Shown here piece after piece: positions 54,193-63,825 of a DNA stretch of 64,000 bases. The stretch comes from Sorangium cellulosum So0157-2 (lineage in GTDB: Bacteria; Myxococcota_A; Polyangia; Polyangiales; Polyangiaceae). The position numbers and the translations under genes were made by a program. The notes below the pieces were generated by a model. It had not been told where the DNA came from. It searched no databases and was given only the letters and a program-made list of their open reading frames with translations. Position 1 is the first letter of the stretch; every line of letters begins with the position of its first letter. The stretch covers positions 2,480,001 through 2,544,000 of the forward strand of contig NC_021658.1 in assembly GCF_000418325.1 (NCBI RefSeq). Direction: 5' to 3'.

Positions 54193-55776
54193 CTACCGCA
54201 GGATCTCCTCGAGCAGCCGGTTCGGCTCGCCGCGGAGATCGTCGCCGAACGACGCGACGCCCAGGCCGTAGTACTGGTTCATGACGGTGAACCACAGATC
54301 GCGGAGCTGGCGATCGTTGCCGAGCGCGTCGTAGGCGACGTGCGCGTCGTTCAGGAAGACGCCGTCGCCGCCCAGAAGGACGATGGGCAGATCGTACGCG
54401 TCGTGATCGTGCGTACGCATCTCGCTCATGTACATCATCACGCAGTGGTCGAGCACCGTCCCGTCGCCCTCGGGGATCGCGTCGAGCCGCTCTGCGAGCT
54501 GCGCCGTCTTCTGGCCGAGCCAGCAGTTGATCGCCGCGAAATCGAGGTTGCTCTCCTCGACGACCGCGTAGCGGCCGCCCTCGTTCGTGCTGCCCAGGTT
54601 GCCCGGGCCGTGCTGGCAGGAGTGATAATGGAGGCTGCTGCCCTCCCGGTACTCGAGGCCCACCTTCGCGCGGACGTCCGCGGGGATGCACCGGTACTCG
54701 AACTCGGAGCGCGCGTCGTCGAGCATGTGGGTGACGACGCGGGTCACGTCGCATTGAATGGCCATGACGATGAGATCGATCATGACGTTCGCGTGATCGT
54801 CGTGCTTGTACTCGCCGGCCTCCGTGCTGTCGTTCTCGTTGAGCCCCTCCTGCTGTCCGGGCGGCTCTGGGACGACGCCGGGCTCGCGGATCGGGCTGCA
54901 GCCGAGGCTCCCTTGCCCCGGCGTCATCGTCGACTGGACGCGGGTCACGTTCTTCTCGATCGCGCGCAGCGAGTCCAGGTATTGCTGGACGATCTTGCGA
55001 TCGTCCGAGCCGACCCGGTTGATGAGCGAGTTCGCGTCCGCGAGCACGGCGTCGATGACGCTCTTCTCGGTCGCCGCGCGGCGCTCCGCCTCGATCCTGG
55101 CCTGCTCGTCGGTCTGCCCGGGCACGGGCGCCGCGGGCGCCGCGCCCGCGCTGACGAGCGCGTCGAACACCGCCTTCGGGTTGACCGAGCGCTTGAGCGG
55201 CTCGCGCGGGCCCTTCCAGGAGACGGCCTGGTTGTAGGCGTAGCTGCGCCCGTCGAAGAAGCCCGGCTTGACCCCGAGCCCCGTCTGCAGCGACGGGATG
55301 CGGGTCGCCTGCTCCGGGCCGGCCTTCTGGACGATGAGCTGGTCGACCGAGACGCCGTTGCCCACCCACTCGCCGAGGTCCTGCCCCGCGGCTCTCCCCA
55401 GCTGATCGGCGTCGACGCAGGTCGACAGCGCGGCGGCGCAGCGCGAATGGGACGGCTCGATGAACGGGTTCTGCTCCTTGCTCCAGGTGTAGTTGCCGAG
55501 GCGGCTTATCATGAGCATCTTCGACTTCACCGGCGCGAAGTGCTCGAGCACCCTCGGCAGCTTGAAATCGGCGCCCTTCAGCGTCTTGCCGAACGCGGGC
55601 GCCGTCTCCCACCAGTGGTGGGGCGCCCCGTTCGGGAAGGTGCAGAGCACGAAGCGCTTCGGCGTGCCGGGCTCCCCGGCGCGCGCCCGGCGCGGCGCGA
55701 GGCTCTCGAGAAACGGCAGCGCCAGGCAGACGCCCGCGCCGCGCAACAGGTTCCTGCGTGTCATCAAGCGTTTCAT
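54193..55776 (-). CDS. DUF1552 protein (Tat-exported)
   Basis: A 527-residue protein with a twin-arginine signal (MTRRNLLRGAGVCLALPFLE). DUF1552 patterns include LPRVLEHFAPVKSKMLMISRL, SVDQLIVQK, the GSTNEGGRYAV segment and the C-terminal TVLDHCVMMYMSEMRTHDHDAYDLPIVLLGG. DUF1552 genes are nearly always next to DUF1592/DUF1588/DUF1587 cytochrome genes in Planctomycetes and Myxococcota, as here; the family resembles alkaline-phosphatase-like or sulfatase-like proteins but its reaction is unknown. It begins 52 bases after the end of the next upstream gene. Confidence 0.88.
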   Translation of the reverse strand: MKRLMTRRNLLRGAGVCLALPFLESLAPRRARAGEPGTPKRFVLCTFPNGAPHHWWETAPAFGKTLKGADFKLPRVLEHFAPVKSKMLMISRLGNYTWSKEQNPFIEPSHSRCAAALSTCVDADQLGRAAGQDLGEWVGNGVSVDQLIVQKAGPEQATRIPSLQTGLGVKPGFFDGRSYAYNQAVSWKGPREPLKRSVNPKAVFDALVSAGAAPAAPVPGQTDEQARIEAERRAATEKSVIDAVLADANSLINRVGSDDRKIVQQYLDSLRAIEKNVTRVQSTMTPGQGSLGCSPIREPGVVPEPPGQQEGLNENDSTEAGEYKHDDHANVMIDLIVMAIQCDVTRVVTHMLDDARSEFEYRCIPADVRAKVGLEYREGSSLHYHSCQHGPGNLGSTNEGGRYAVVEESNLDFAAINCWLGQKTAQLAERLDAIPEGDGTVLDHCVMMYMSEMRTHDHDAYDLPIVLLGGDGVFLNDAHVAYDALGNDRQLRDLWFTVMNQYYGLGVASFGDDLRGEPNRLLEEILR

Positions 55777-55828
55777 GTGCGCATCGCTCCTTCGTGACCG
55801 GTGTCCTTCGAGAAAAGCGCCCGCGGCC

Positions 55829-57436
55829 TCACCGCGCCTCGCCCTTGCCCCCGCGGAGGCGGAAGGCGTCGCTGGTCACCACGTGCTTCACGAGATCCGC
55901 GAGCGTGCCGCTGTCCCAGCGCGCGGCGATCTCCCTGAACGTGGACATGTCCGCGCCGGCCGGGCGCCGGCGCAGGGCGTAGGTGAAGAGCTGCTCGGAG
56001 GGGCAGACCCCGAGCTGGGGGTCTGCCTGGAGCTTGGGCATGAGGCCGGAGAAGTCCTGGAACTCCGTGTCCTCGAGCTTGCCCGTCGCGTCGATGGGAT
56101 CGCCGTTCGGGTACTCGGTCCGGTAGGCGCCGATCGCGTCGAAGTTCTCGAGGCTCAGCCCGATCGGGTCGAGCACGTCATGGCAGCTCGCGCAGTCGGG
56201 CGACTCGCGGTGCTTCTCGAGCTTCGCGCGGACGTTGTCGACCGCGCCCGAGCCGGTGCCCGGGGCGTCGAGCTCGGGGATGTCCACGTTGGCGGGCGGC
56301 GCCAGGGGCACGCAGAAGAGCTGCGCCAGGATCGTCTTCGCGCGGGACGTGGGCGAGGTGCGATCCGCGCGCGACGACAGCGTGAGGAACGCGGGGAGCG
56401 TGAGGAAACCCCCGCGGACGCCCTCGGGGTCGCGCGCGGTGAGCGGCTCGAGCAGCGGATTCGCCGGGTGGGGCGCCGTGAGGAACTCGGACCACGGCCG
56501 CTCGCCGGTCGTGAATTCGGCGAAGTAGGCGTTGGCCTGATCGAGCATCGCGCCCTTCACCTCGTCGTTCCAGAGCGGGAACAGGGACGCGTCGACGTTG
56601 TGGCTGGGGAGCGTGCGCGTGCCGAGCCACTGGCCGAAGAAGTTCTGGAAGAAGGCGGCGGTCTTCGGGTCGTCCAGCATCCGGTCCACCTGCTCTCGGA
56701 GCTCGTCCTCGGTGGCCAGGCGATCGCCCTCCGCCGCGTCGAAGAGCTCGTCGTCCGGGAGCGAGCTCCAGAGCAGGTACGAGAGGCGCGAGGCGATCTC
56801 GTAGCCGTTGAGGGCGCCCGGCGACCGCTCCGAATCGGGCCCCGCCTCGACCCGCAGGAGGAAATGCGGCGATGTCAGCAGGGTCCGGACGACGTGCTGC
56901 ACCGCCTGGACCGGGGACATCTCGAGGGTGCTCAGCGCGTCCGCGTACTGCGCCGCGTACCGCTCGACCTCCGCCGCCTCGAGCGGGCGCCGGAAGGCGC
57001 GCAGCCCGAAGCGCTCGATGATCTCGCGCGCGCACCCGTCGCCCGCGCCCTGCGCCGGGTCGCACACGAGGATCTTCGCGCGCTGCGCCTCGTTCGAGAA
57101 CGCGTCCTCGGCGAGCTTCCTGGCGGCGTCGTAATACCCCTGGACCAGGACCTGGGACAGGTTCGAGAGCGCGCTGACGCTCGCGTCGAAGCCCTTGGCG
57201 CCGAAGGCCGGGAAGCCGTCCGCGGGCCTCAGGCGCGTTCCCAGGAGGTGGGCGACGGTGTTGTTGTATTCCGACGCCGTCATGTGGTGCAAAGGCATCC
57301 CGCCTGGCGCGGCGGAGGGGGCGTCTTGCTCCGGAGCGTCCTCGCCCCCGAGGATGCCAGTGCACGAGATGCTCAGGAGACACCCCCCGGCAGCGAGCCA
57401 GGGGCGCGCGAACACCCGGTCAAGTCTGAACGTCAT
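55829..57436 (-). CDS. DUF1592-type cytochrome (DUF1587/1595/1592/1588/1585), lipoprotein
   Basis: A 535-residue exported protein (signal ending LSISCTGI). The domain order is the standard one: DUF1587 (LHHMTASEYNNTVAHLLG), DUF1595 (ERFGLRAFRRPLEAAEVERY), DUF1592 (ASRLSYLLWSSLPDDELF), DUF1588 with the haem site CASCHDVLDPIGLSLENFD, and DUF1585 (EQLFTYALRRRPAGADM). These proteins form a system with DUF1552 and often outer-membrane or extracellular cytochromes; function unproven. First gene of the three-gene cluster that ends at 51815. Confidence 0.9.
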   Translation of the reverse strand: MTFRLDRVFARPWLAAGGCLLSISCTGILGGEDAPEQDAPSAAPGGMPLHHMTASEYNNTVAHLLGTRLRPADGFPAFGAKGFDASVSALSNLSQVLVQGYYDAARKLAEDAFSNEAQRAKILVCDPAQGAGDGCAREIIERFGLRAFRRPLEAAEVERYAAQYADALSTLEMSPVQAVQHVVRTLLTSPHFLLRVEAGPDSERSPGALNGYEIASRLSYLLWSSLPDDELFDAAEGDRLATEDELREQVDRMLDDPKTAAFFQNFFGQWLGTRTLPSHNVDASLFPLWNDEVKGAMLDQANAYFAEFTTGERPWSEFLTAPHPANPLLEPLTARDPEGVRGGFLTLPAFLTLSSRADRTSPTSRAKTILAQLFCVPLAPPANVDIPELDAPGTGSGAVDNVRAKLEKHRESPDCASCHDVLDPIGLSLENFDAIGAYRTEYPNGDPIDATGKLEDTEFQDFSGLMPKLQADPQLGVCPSEQLFTYALRRRPAGADMSTFREIAARWDSGTLADLVKHVVTSDAFRLRGGKGEAR

Positions 57437-57534
57437 CGTCGGCTCCCGCGTGTGAATCGGCAGATACCCCCTCGTGGCCGGAGCGCGCTGCGTTCGTGAT
57501 CAAATCGACAGCACAGGCGCGCTAGGATCAGGCC

Positions 57535-58434
57535 GTGCTCTGTGCGCAGAAGACTACGGTGATGGTGTTGCTCCTCGGGCTGTCCGGGTGCGGAGCGGAC
57601 GTGGAGATCGCGGTGGGTCGCATGAACCCGGCGCCTCCGGCGGGCGGCGGTGAGGCGAGCGGCGGTGGGGAAGGGGGCAGCGGTGGGGTAGGGGGCAGCG
57701 GCGGTGAGGCGGGCAGCGGCGGTGAAGGGGGCAGTGGTGCGACTCCGTGCGATGCGCTGCCGTCTCTCATACATCGGTACACATTCGATGGGACGGGAGC
57801 GGTCGTCGCCGATACCGTCGGCGGCGCCGACGGCGAGATCCTCGGCGGCGCGAGCCTCGATGGCGGAGGGGGGCTCGCCCTCGACGGCGAGGACGATTAC
57901 GTCGATCTGCCCGCGGGGCTCCTCTCCGGATTGCGCGATGTCACCGTCATGGCCTGGGTCGCGCGCGACGGCGGAGGCGCCTACCTGCGCATCATCGACT
58001 TCGGCATCGGCAGCGGGGGCGAAGATCCGGTCGAGGGCGACGGGAGCGTGGGAGAGTCCTACCTGGTCATCACCCCTTCGACGGGCTTCGACGCGCGGGG
58101 GGTCGCCGCGCTCGCGAGCGACAGCGGCGCGGCGGGCGAGGTGGCGATCCCCACCACGCCGACGCTCGACGACGGCGAGATCCATCAGGTCGCCGTCGTC
58201 TTCGACGGCGCGGCCGCGTCCCTGGCCCTCTACCTGGATGGCGCGCTCCTCGGCAGCGCGCCGGTCGGCTTTCCGCTCTCGGCGATCCAGGACGTGAACA
58301 ACTGGCTCGGGCGATCCCAGTTCGATCAGGACCCGTACTTCGGAGGGCGCTACGACGAGCTGCGCATCTACGGCGAGGCGCTGGCCGGCTGCGCGATCGA
58401 GGCCGCGTGGACCGCCGGTCCGGATCGGCCGTGA
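57535..58434 (+). CDS. LamG-domain lipoprotein
   Basis: A 299-residue lipoprotein (lipobox LLGLSGCGAD) with a Gly/Ser-rich linker (about residues 35-70) and one LamG/concanavalin-like domain: LIHRYTFDGTGAVVADTVGG at the start, DGEDDYVDLPAGLLSG, EIHQVAVVFDGAAASLALYLDG, and the closing DELRIYGEALAG. LamG domains bind sugars or other ligands on the cell surface. Start is a GTG at 57535; the ATG at 57562 is an alternative. It converges with the gene ending at 58438. Confidence 0.82.
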   Translation: MLCAQKTTVMVLLLGLSGCGADVEIAVGRMNPAPPAGGGEASGGGEGGSGGVGGSGGEAGSGGEGGSGATPCDALPSLIHRYTFDGTGAVVADTVGGADGEILGGASLDGGGGLALDGEDDYVDLPAGLLSGLRDVTVMAWVARDGGGAYLRIIDFGIGSGGEDPVEGDGSVGESYLVITPSTGFDARGVAALASDSGAAGEVAIPTTPTLDDGEIHQVAVVFDGAAASLALYLDGALLGSAPVGFPLSAIQDVNNWLGRSQFDQDPYFGGRYDELRIYGEALAGCAIEAAWTAGPDRP

Positions 58435-58437
58435 CGC

Positions 58438-59483
58438 TCAGAAGGCCAGCGCGAGGCCGAGGCGGGCGCTGAGACCCGCGGCCGGGGGGCGATAGACGGT
58501 CCCCTCGAGGTTCTCCACGACGAAGCGGGGGCGCTGCAGCGGGACGAGGGCGTGCAGCGCCCCCTCGACCTTCAGCGGAGCGGCGACGCGCCACTCGAGC
58601 AGCGTCCCGAGGCCGGCCGCGAAGATCGGCGCCGTGCGGGTGAAGGCCTCGTCGACGTCGCGCCCCCGGGCGAGGAGCCAGTGCTGGCGGCCGAGCGCGC
58701 AGACGTACACGCCGAGGGGACGGCCGAGGGCGCGCGCGCACGCGTCGATCTCGAGGAACCAGAGCCGGAAGTCGGCGCCCGCGCTCAGCCCGGCGATGCG
58801 GCCGGAGCTCGACGGCACCACGCCGGCCGCCGCGTCCGCGCGGAGCCAGCCGACGCGGAGCCCGCCGCCCGCGGCGACCCCGACGCCGATCGCCGGGACG
58901 AGCGCCTGCTCGACCTGCGCGCTCAGCCAGAGCGCCCCCTCGACGCCGCGCTCGTCCGGCGGAGGCGGCGGGCTCGCGGCGGGCGGCGGCGGGCTCGCGG
59001 CGGGCGGCGGGCTCCGCGGCGCGCGGCCCCGCGTGGGCGGCGGCGGGCGCGGCCTCCGTCGCCGCCGCTCGCCTGAGGTCGCGCGGGCTGCGCGGCGGCA
59101 TTCCGCGCGGCCGCGTCGGGGTCGATCGACATCGCCACGATCAGCGCCGCCGCCCGCGCCATGGCCGGGCAGTCGTCGCCGTGGATCGCGCGCTCGCCGG
59201 GCACCGGCGCGCGGATGCGCAGATCGAGCCGGAGGCGCGCGCCGCCCCGGCGGGCGACGGCGATCTCGACCGCGATCGGCTGGCGCTGCGCCGATGTTCC
59301 CAGCAGCCGGTCGATCTCGCTCCGGACCTCGTCGGCCGGCGGGCACCCGTCCGGCGCTTCCCAGCGCAGATCGATGGTGCGCGGCTCGGCGGGCGCCGCG
59401 CGCGCGCGGGCAGGCAGCAGCCCCGCCGCGACGATCAGCGCCTGCAGGGCCGACGGGGCCCAGGCCGCTCTTGAGACGTGCAC
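58438..59483 (-). CDS. envelope protein, frame broken in a Pro/Ala linker
   Basis: The N-terminal half, from the ATG at 59483, has a signal peptide (ending ARARAAPAEP) and a domain typical of myxobacterial proteins that start RTIDLRWEAPDGCPPADEVRSEIDRLLG. It ends after NAAAQPARPQASGGDGG near 59050. The C-terminal half is in the next minus frame: a Pro-rich linker followed by about 160 residues resembling a small beta-barrel or membrane domain (ALWLSAQVEQALVPAIGVGVAAGGGLRVGWLRADAAAG...), ending at 58438. A one-base shift around 59030-59070 is needed to join them. I do not know the function. Confidence 0.55.
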
Positions 59484-59492
59484 CCGCGCACT

Positions 59493-60497
59493 CTACTCCT
59501 CCTGCCCGCACGCGGCGCGCACGCGCGTCGCGAGCGGCGAGCCCGGGCTCTGCGCCAGGAGCTTCGCCGCGATCGCCCTGCCGGTCGCCGCGCGGCCGGA
59601 GCGGCAGAGCGCGATCGCGCGCGAGGCCTCGCGCTCGGTCGAGAGCACGCCCCTCGGGTAGCGGCTCCCGTGCTCGTTGAGCTTCGAGAGCGCTTGCGCG
59701 AACTGGCCCGCCTGCAGCGCCTGCTGCGCGTCGCGCAGCAGCGCGATCTCCGCGTCGAGCCCCTCGGCGCCCGGCCTCGCGGCGGCGGTCCCCGGCGCCG
59801 GCGAGCGCGCCGCCGGCCCGCGCGACGCGACGGCCGCCGCGGGCGCGGCGCTGGCCTGGGCGGGGGCGCTGGCCGCGCGCGCGGCGCTGGCCGCGGCGGG
59901 GTCGCTGGCCGGCGGAGGGGCGTTCACCCCGGCAGGGGCGCTGGCCTGCGCGGCGGCCCTGCTCGCGGCGGAGGCGCTCTCCTCGGCGGAGGCGCTGGCC
60001 TCGGCGGGCGGAGGCGCCTCGTCGCCCGGCGCGCCGGAGGGCGCTCCGGCGTGCGGCGCTCGGGGGGTCAGGCCCGCGGGCCTCGGCGCTTCCGCCGCCT
60101 GCGGCGCGGGCGCCTCGCCCGACGCCGGGAGGTAGAGCGCCGCGCCCGTCGCGAGGCCCACGATCAGCGTCGCGAGCCCGATCTTCAGCGGGGCGCCGAG
60201 CAGCGTGACGGCCGCCCCCTTCGCGACCGCCGCGCCCGCGCTCGCGGCGGCGGGGCCGACCGTGTGCGCCGCCGCCGCGGCGCTCGCGGCGCTTCCGGCC
60301 CCGGCGCTCGCCGAGCCGACCGCGCCGGCCCCCGCGGCGCTCTTGGCGCTCGCGGTCACGGCCGTGGCCGCCGCCCCGGCGAGGCCGAGCCTCGCCCACA
60401 CGGCCGCGCGCATCCGCCGCCGGTCGTCGTCGGTCGGCTCGTCCTCGTCGCGGAGGGCGTTCAGGAGCGCCCGCTCCCCGGGCCCCAGCTCATCCAT
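59493..60497 (-). CDS. putative anti-sigma factor (membrane protein with Ala/Pro-rich linker)
   Basis: A 334-residue protein beginning with a short cytoplasmic acidic segment (MDELGPGERALLNALRDEDEPTDDDRRRMRAAVWARLG), a membrane helix (about residues 100-117, IGLATLIVGLATGAALYL), a long Ala/Pro/Ser-rich extracytoplasmic linker and a C-terminal helical domain (DAEIALLRDAQQALQAGQFAQALSKLNEHGSRYPRGVL) like a single TPR. The start overlaps the ECF sigma stop by 8 bases. Position and topology suggest it holds the sigma factor; no ZAS motif is seen. Confidence 0.65.
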   Translation of the reverse strand: MDELGPGERALLNALRDEDEPTDDDRRRMRAAVWARLGLAGAAATAVTASAKSAAGAGAVGSASAGAGSAASAAAAAHTVGPAAASAGAAVAKGAAVTLLGAPLKIGLATLIVGLATGAALYLPASGEAPAPQAAEAPRPAGLTPRAPHAGAPSGAPGDEAPPPAEASASAEESASAASRAAAQASAPAGVNAPPPASDPAAASAARAASAPAQASAAPAAAVASRGPAARSPAPGTAAARPGAEGLDAEIALLRDAQQALQAGQFAQALSKLNEHGSRYPRGVLSTEREASRAIALCRSGRAATGRAIAAKLLAQSPGSPLATRVRAACGQEE

Positions 60498-61116
60498 CGC
60501 GGCCTCCTCGGATCCTGGCGTGGTGGCGGCGCACCGCGTCGGAAAATGCCTGTCGGGCGGCCCTCAGCCGCGCATATACGGTGTTGATGTTCACGCCGAT
60601 ACCCTGAGCGATCTCCGTCGCCGGCATCTCTTCCAGCTCGGCGAGGAGGAGCACCACGCGCTTCTCCTCGTCGAGCGACGCAAGGAGGTCGTGCGCCACG
60701 CGCGCGGCCTCCGCCCTCGTCATGGCCTCGTCGGGGCTGAGGTCGCTCGGCCCCGCGAGCAGCTCCGGATCCACCGTCTCGCCCGTCCCGCGGTGGGCGG
60801 GGCTCTTGCGGCGCAGCGATCTCCGGTGCGTCTGCACGACGTTGACCACGATCCCGAAGACCCACGTCTTCAGCGACGAGCGGCCCCGGAACTCCGGGAG
60901 CCGCCGGTGCACGACCACGAACACCTCCTGGCACACGTCCTCGTGCGCGGAGGCGTCCACGCCGAGGCGGCGCACGGTCCGCCAGACGAAGGGGAAGATC
61001 TCCTCGTACACCTCGGCGAAGTCGGGCGGCGCGCCCTGGAGGCTGGCCGCGGCGACGGCGGAGACCGCGCCGGCCGGCGGCGGGGTCGACGGAGCGACCG
61101 CCGCGCGGGCGGTCAC
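60490..61116 (-). CDS. ECF-family RNA polymerase sigma factor
   Basis: A 208-residue sigma factor. Region 2 contains EDVCQEVFVVVHRRLPEFRGRSSLKTWVFGIVVN and region 4 ATEIAQGIGVNINTVYARLRAARQAF, the helix-turn-helix recognising -35 elements. The first 35 residues are an Ala/Pro-rich extension. It starts at a GTG overlapping the stop of the GH gene (GTGA) and ends overlapping the anti-sigma start. So sigma, anti-sigma and hydrolase form one coupled operon; the hydrolase gene is first in transcript order. Confidence 0.9.
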   Translation of the reverse strand: MTARAAVAPSTPPPAGAVSAVAAASLQGAPPDFAEVYEEIFPFVWRTVRRLGVDASAHEDVCQEVFVVVHRRLPEFRGRSSLKTWVFGIVVNVVQTHRRSLRRKSPAHRGTGETVDPELLAGPSDLSPDEAMTRAEAARVAHDLLASLDEEKRVVLLLAELEEMPATEIAQGIGVNINTVYARLRAARQAFSDAVRRHHARIRGGRDG

Positions 61117-62198
61117 TGGCTGCACCTCTCCGCGTGGGGCAGGGAGACGTAGAGCTCGCCGAGCGCGGTGAGCTCCCCGCTCGCGCCGAGCAGGTCCACG
61201 TTGGGGATCGCGTCGGTCCGCCCGGAGAACCAGGCGTACCGGAAGACGTCGGGGTCCGATTCGAGGAGGGGCACCGCTTCTCGCATGTACGCCGCCTGTG
61301 CTTCGGGCGACCGATCCGCGCCGTCTCCGCACGAGAACTCGGTCAGCCAGATCGGGCGCCGGTAGCGTTTGAGCTCGCCGAGGTACCACTCGAGCGCCGG
61401 CCTGTCGCAAGCGTACCAGTGCGCCGCGATGAAATCGACGCGGCAGCCCTCGCACGCGGCGAAGAAGGCGTCGAGGTACGCGAACGGATCGGTCTCGTGG
61501 CAGCCGCCGCCGCAGAAGTTCACGGCCGGCGAGACGAGCTTCAGCCCCTTCTCGTCGGCGATCTCCTCGAGGTCCGGCCACAGCGCCGCGGCCTCGGCGG
61601 CGGAGAGGTTGGCCTGAGCGAAGAAGTTCGGCTCGTTGAACGCGAGCAGGTACTTCGCCCCGCTCGGGATCGCCGCCTTGACCTGGTCGGCGTCGAAGCG
61701 GCCGCCCCAGACCATCGGTACGAAGTCGACGCCCAGGTCGACGTAGGCGCCTCCCCGGAGCGCCTCGTCGGGGACGGTCGCCCAGTTGTACCACCAGCCG
61801 ACGCTGGCCGAGAGGGCCGAGAGGTCGGCGACCGAGTGGTAGCCGTACCCGATGCCGCGCTTGCACGGGCGTCCCGCGGCCCCTTCGCCGCCGCCAGCGC
61901 CGGCGTTGCCGCCGTCGCCGTCGCCGCCGCCATCGCCGGCGCCGCCGCCGTCGCCGTCGCCGCCGCCGTCGCCGGCGCTGTCCCCCGCGCCGGCGCCGTG
62001 CCCTGCCGCGCTGCCGGTGCTGCCCGGGCCGACGAGGCCCGCGCCGCCATCGCCCGCGCCGGTCGCTGCCGGGACGTTTCCTGCGCCACCATCGCCGTTC
62101 GCGTCTTGGTGGAAAGATTCCCCCACGCAGGCGACGGACAGGAGGATCCCGAGCAGGGGGCTGATGCCGCACAGAAGGGTTTTGGGGTCTCGACGCAT
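61113..62198 (-). CDS. GH128/Asl1-like glycoside hydrolase lipoprotein
   Basis: A 361-residue exported protein (lipobox LLSVACVG, about Cys23) with a Gly/Asp/Ala-rich linker of about 80 residues and a TIM-barrel of the GH128 (glyco_hydro_cc, fungal Asl1-like) family. Conserved segments are GYGYHSVADLSALSASVGWWYNW, LAFNEPNFFAQANLS (acid/base Glu), FIAAHWYACD and IWLTEFSCGD (nucleophile Glu). Members cleave beta-1,3-glucans of fungi or oomycetes, which fits a predatory or saprophytic myxobacterium. Coupled by a 4-base overlap to the ECF sigma gene. Confidence 0.83.
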   Translation of the reverse strand: MRRDPKTLLCGISPLLGILLSVACVGESFHQDANGDGGAGNVPAATGAGDGGAGLVGPGSTGSAAGHGAGAGDSAGDGGGDGDGGGAGDGGGDGDGGNAGAGGGEGAAGRPCKRGIGYGYHSVADLSALSASVGWWYNWATVPDEALRGGAYVDLGVDFVPMVWGGRFDADQVKAAIPSGAKYLLAFNEPNFFAQANLSAAEAAALWPDLEEIADEKGLKLVSPAVNFCGGGCHETDPFAYLDAFFAACEGCRVDFIAAHWYACDRPALEWYLGELKRYRRPIWLTEFSCGDGADRSPEAQAAYMREAVPLLESDPDVFRYAWFSGRTDAIPNVDLLGASGELTALGELYVSLPHAERCSQ

Positions 62199-62397
62199 GG
62201 CTCGAGGGGGCTGGTGGCCGGAGCCGCCGCGTTCCGTGATGAAAAGTGGAGGGATGGGGATGTGGGGCTCATCGGGCGGCGATCCGTGGGCTGGCGTTTC
62301 TGGGCGTGCGGGGGGATCATCACGGCTGCGCACCGCGGCCGACAGCTCGCACCTCCGCGCGCTTGACGGCTGCGAGGAGCGCGCCGAGGAAAACCGG

Positions 62398-63485
62398 ATG
62401 ACACCCCCTCGCTGGCTTGCCGCGCTTGCGGCGCTCACCCTTCCTTTGGCGGTCTCGGCGACGGCCCTGACCCAGGACGCCGCGCCCCTCCCGCCGCCGC
62501 CTCCTCCTCCGGAACCGCTTCCGTCTGCCTCCGCGCAACCAGCGCCGCCGCCTGCGCCCACGCCGTCGCCGGCGCCCACGCCGTCGCCGTCGCCGCCGCC
62601 GGTCCCGCCCCCGCCGCGCCGCCGCCTGCGCCTGCGCCCACGCCGGTCCCCTCGCCGCCATCGCCCCCGGTGCCGCCCGCGCCGGCGCCGCCGCCTGCGG
62701 CGCCGCCGCCGCCTCCGGTCGGTCCCGCGCTGCCTCCGCCGGTCGCGCCCGCGCCGCCGCCGCCGGTCGCGCCCGCGCCGCCGCCCGTTGCGCCCGCGCC
62801 GCCGGTCGCTCCGCGTCCGCCCCGGAGCCAGCCGGCGCGTCCGAGCGCTGCGCCGCCCCCGGTGGCGGGCCCGGTGACCGTGGACGAGCCGGAGCCTTCA
62901 CCGGCCGAGCCGGAGGAGAAGAACCAGGACAAGGAACCCGGGGACAAGGAGCCCGAGGACGAGGACCGGGACGGCGTCCGGCTCCGGTACGGCAGCACGC
63001 TCGGCGGCGGGATCATCAAGGCGCCGACGGGCACCGGCGGCGTCTTCGCGTGGACCGGCCGGCTCGGCCTCCAGATCAATCACCTGTTCGGGATCTACTA
63101 CCAGAACACCCCCATGCTGACGCTCACCCCCGAGAGCACCGACAACAGCGCGGGGTTCGAGGCGGGGTTCATCGATTACAACTCGCTCCTCGCGAGCTTC
63201 ACCTTGTTTCATGTCCTCGACTTCGGCGCAGGGCCGTCCATGGACTACGTGGCCGTCGCGAGCTGCTCCGCGACGCTCGCGGGCCTCGAGTCGGGCGCCG
63301 GCTGCGCCAGCACCTCGGACTGGTACTTCGGCGCGCACGCGCGGGGCGCCCTCATCCTCGGCGGCGTGTCCGGCGACGGACCGCGGCGCAGCGGGTTCGC
63401 CCTCGCCGCCGAGCTCCACCCGGTGTTCCTGCCCGAGGGCACGACCTTCAGCTTCACGCTCGGGCTCGGCGGGGAGTGGTACTGA
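62398..63485 (+). CDS. outer-membrane-type protein, frame broken in a Pro-rich linker
   Basis: From the ATG at 62398 a signal peptide (WLAALAALTLPLAVSATALTQ) and a Pro-rich segment are read. Near 62611-62620 the Pro pattern continues only in the next frame (AAPPPAPAP...), which then encodes about 60 residues of Pro/Ala repeats, an acidic stretch (EPSPAEPEEKNQDKEPGDKE) and a C-terminal beta-rich domain of 190 residues ending GLGGEWY, typical of an outer-membrane barrel. One base more or two less in the CCG repeat would join the frames. The function is unknown. It is divergent from the GH128-like gene, with 199 bases between. Confidence 0.65.
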
Positions 63486-63825
63486 GGAGAAGCCGTCCGG
63501 AGCCGGTTCTTGCCTGCCGGGCGCGGGCAGGGCTTCCCGCTACCCCTGCCGGGCGTCGGGAGGGCTTCCGGCCATCCCTGCCGGCGCCCCACAGATGGCT
63601 CACGGATTGAGCCGAGCGGCGCGCGACAGGCCATCCTCGCGTCCATCAGCGAAAAGGCCCCATCACGCGGCCGCTCGTGCTCGTGCTCGTGGAGGGCGAG
63701 CTCCGGTTCGCCTTCGACGAGATCGAGGCGCTCAAAGCGACCCTCGCCGTGGTCTCCCCGCTCGCAGGGGAGCCGCGAAGGCGACGACGGAGCGGTCCTC
63801 CCAGTCGCGCGGCACGTCAAAGGAT
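63486..63825. other. intergenic, no gene recognised
   Basis: About 340 bases with three loosely repeated CTGCCGG...GGGCTTCC motifs (63511-63590) and short open frames only. One frame (LVLVEGELRFAFDEIEALKA, around 63680-63740) might be a remnant, but nothing matches. Confidence 0.35.
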
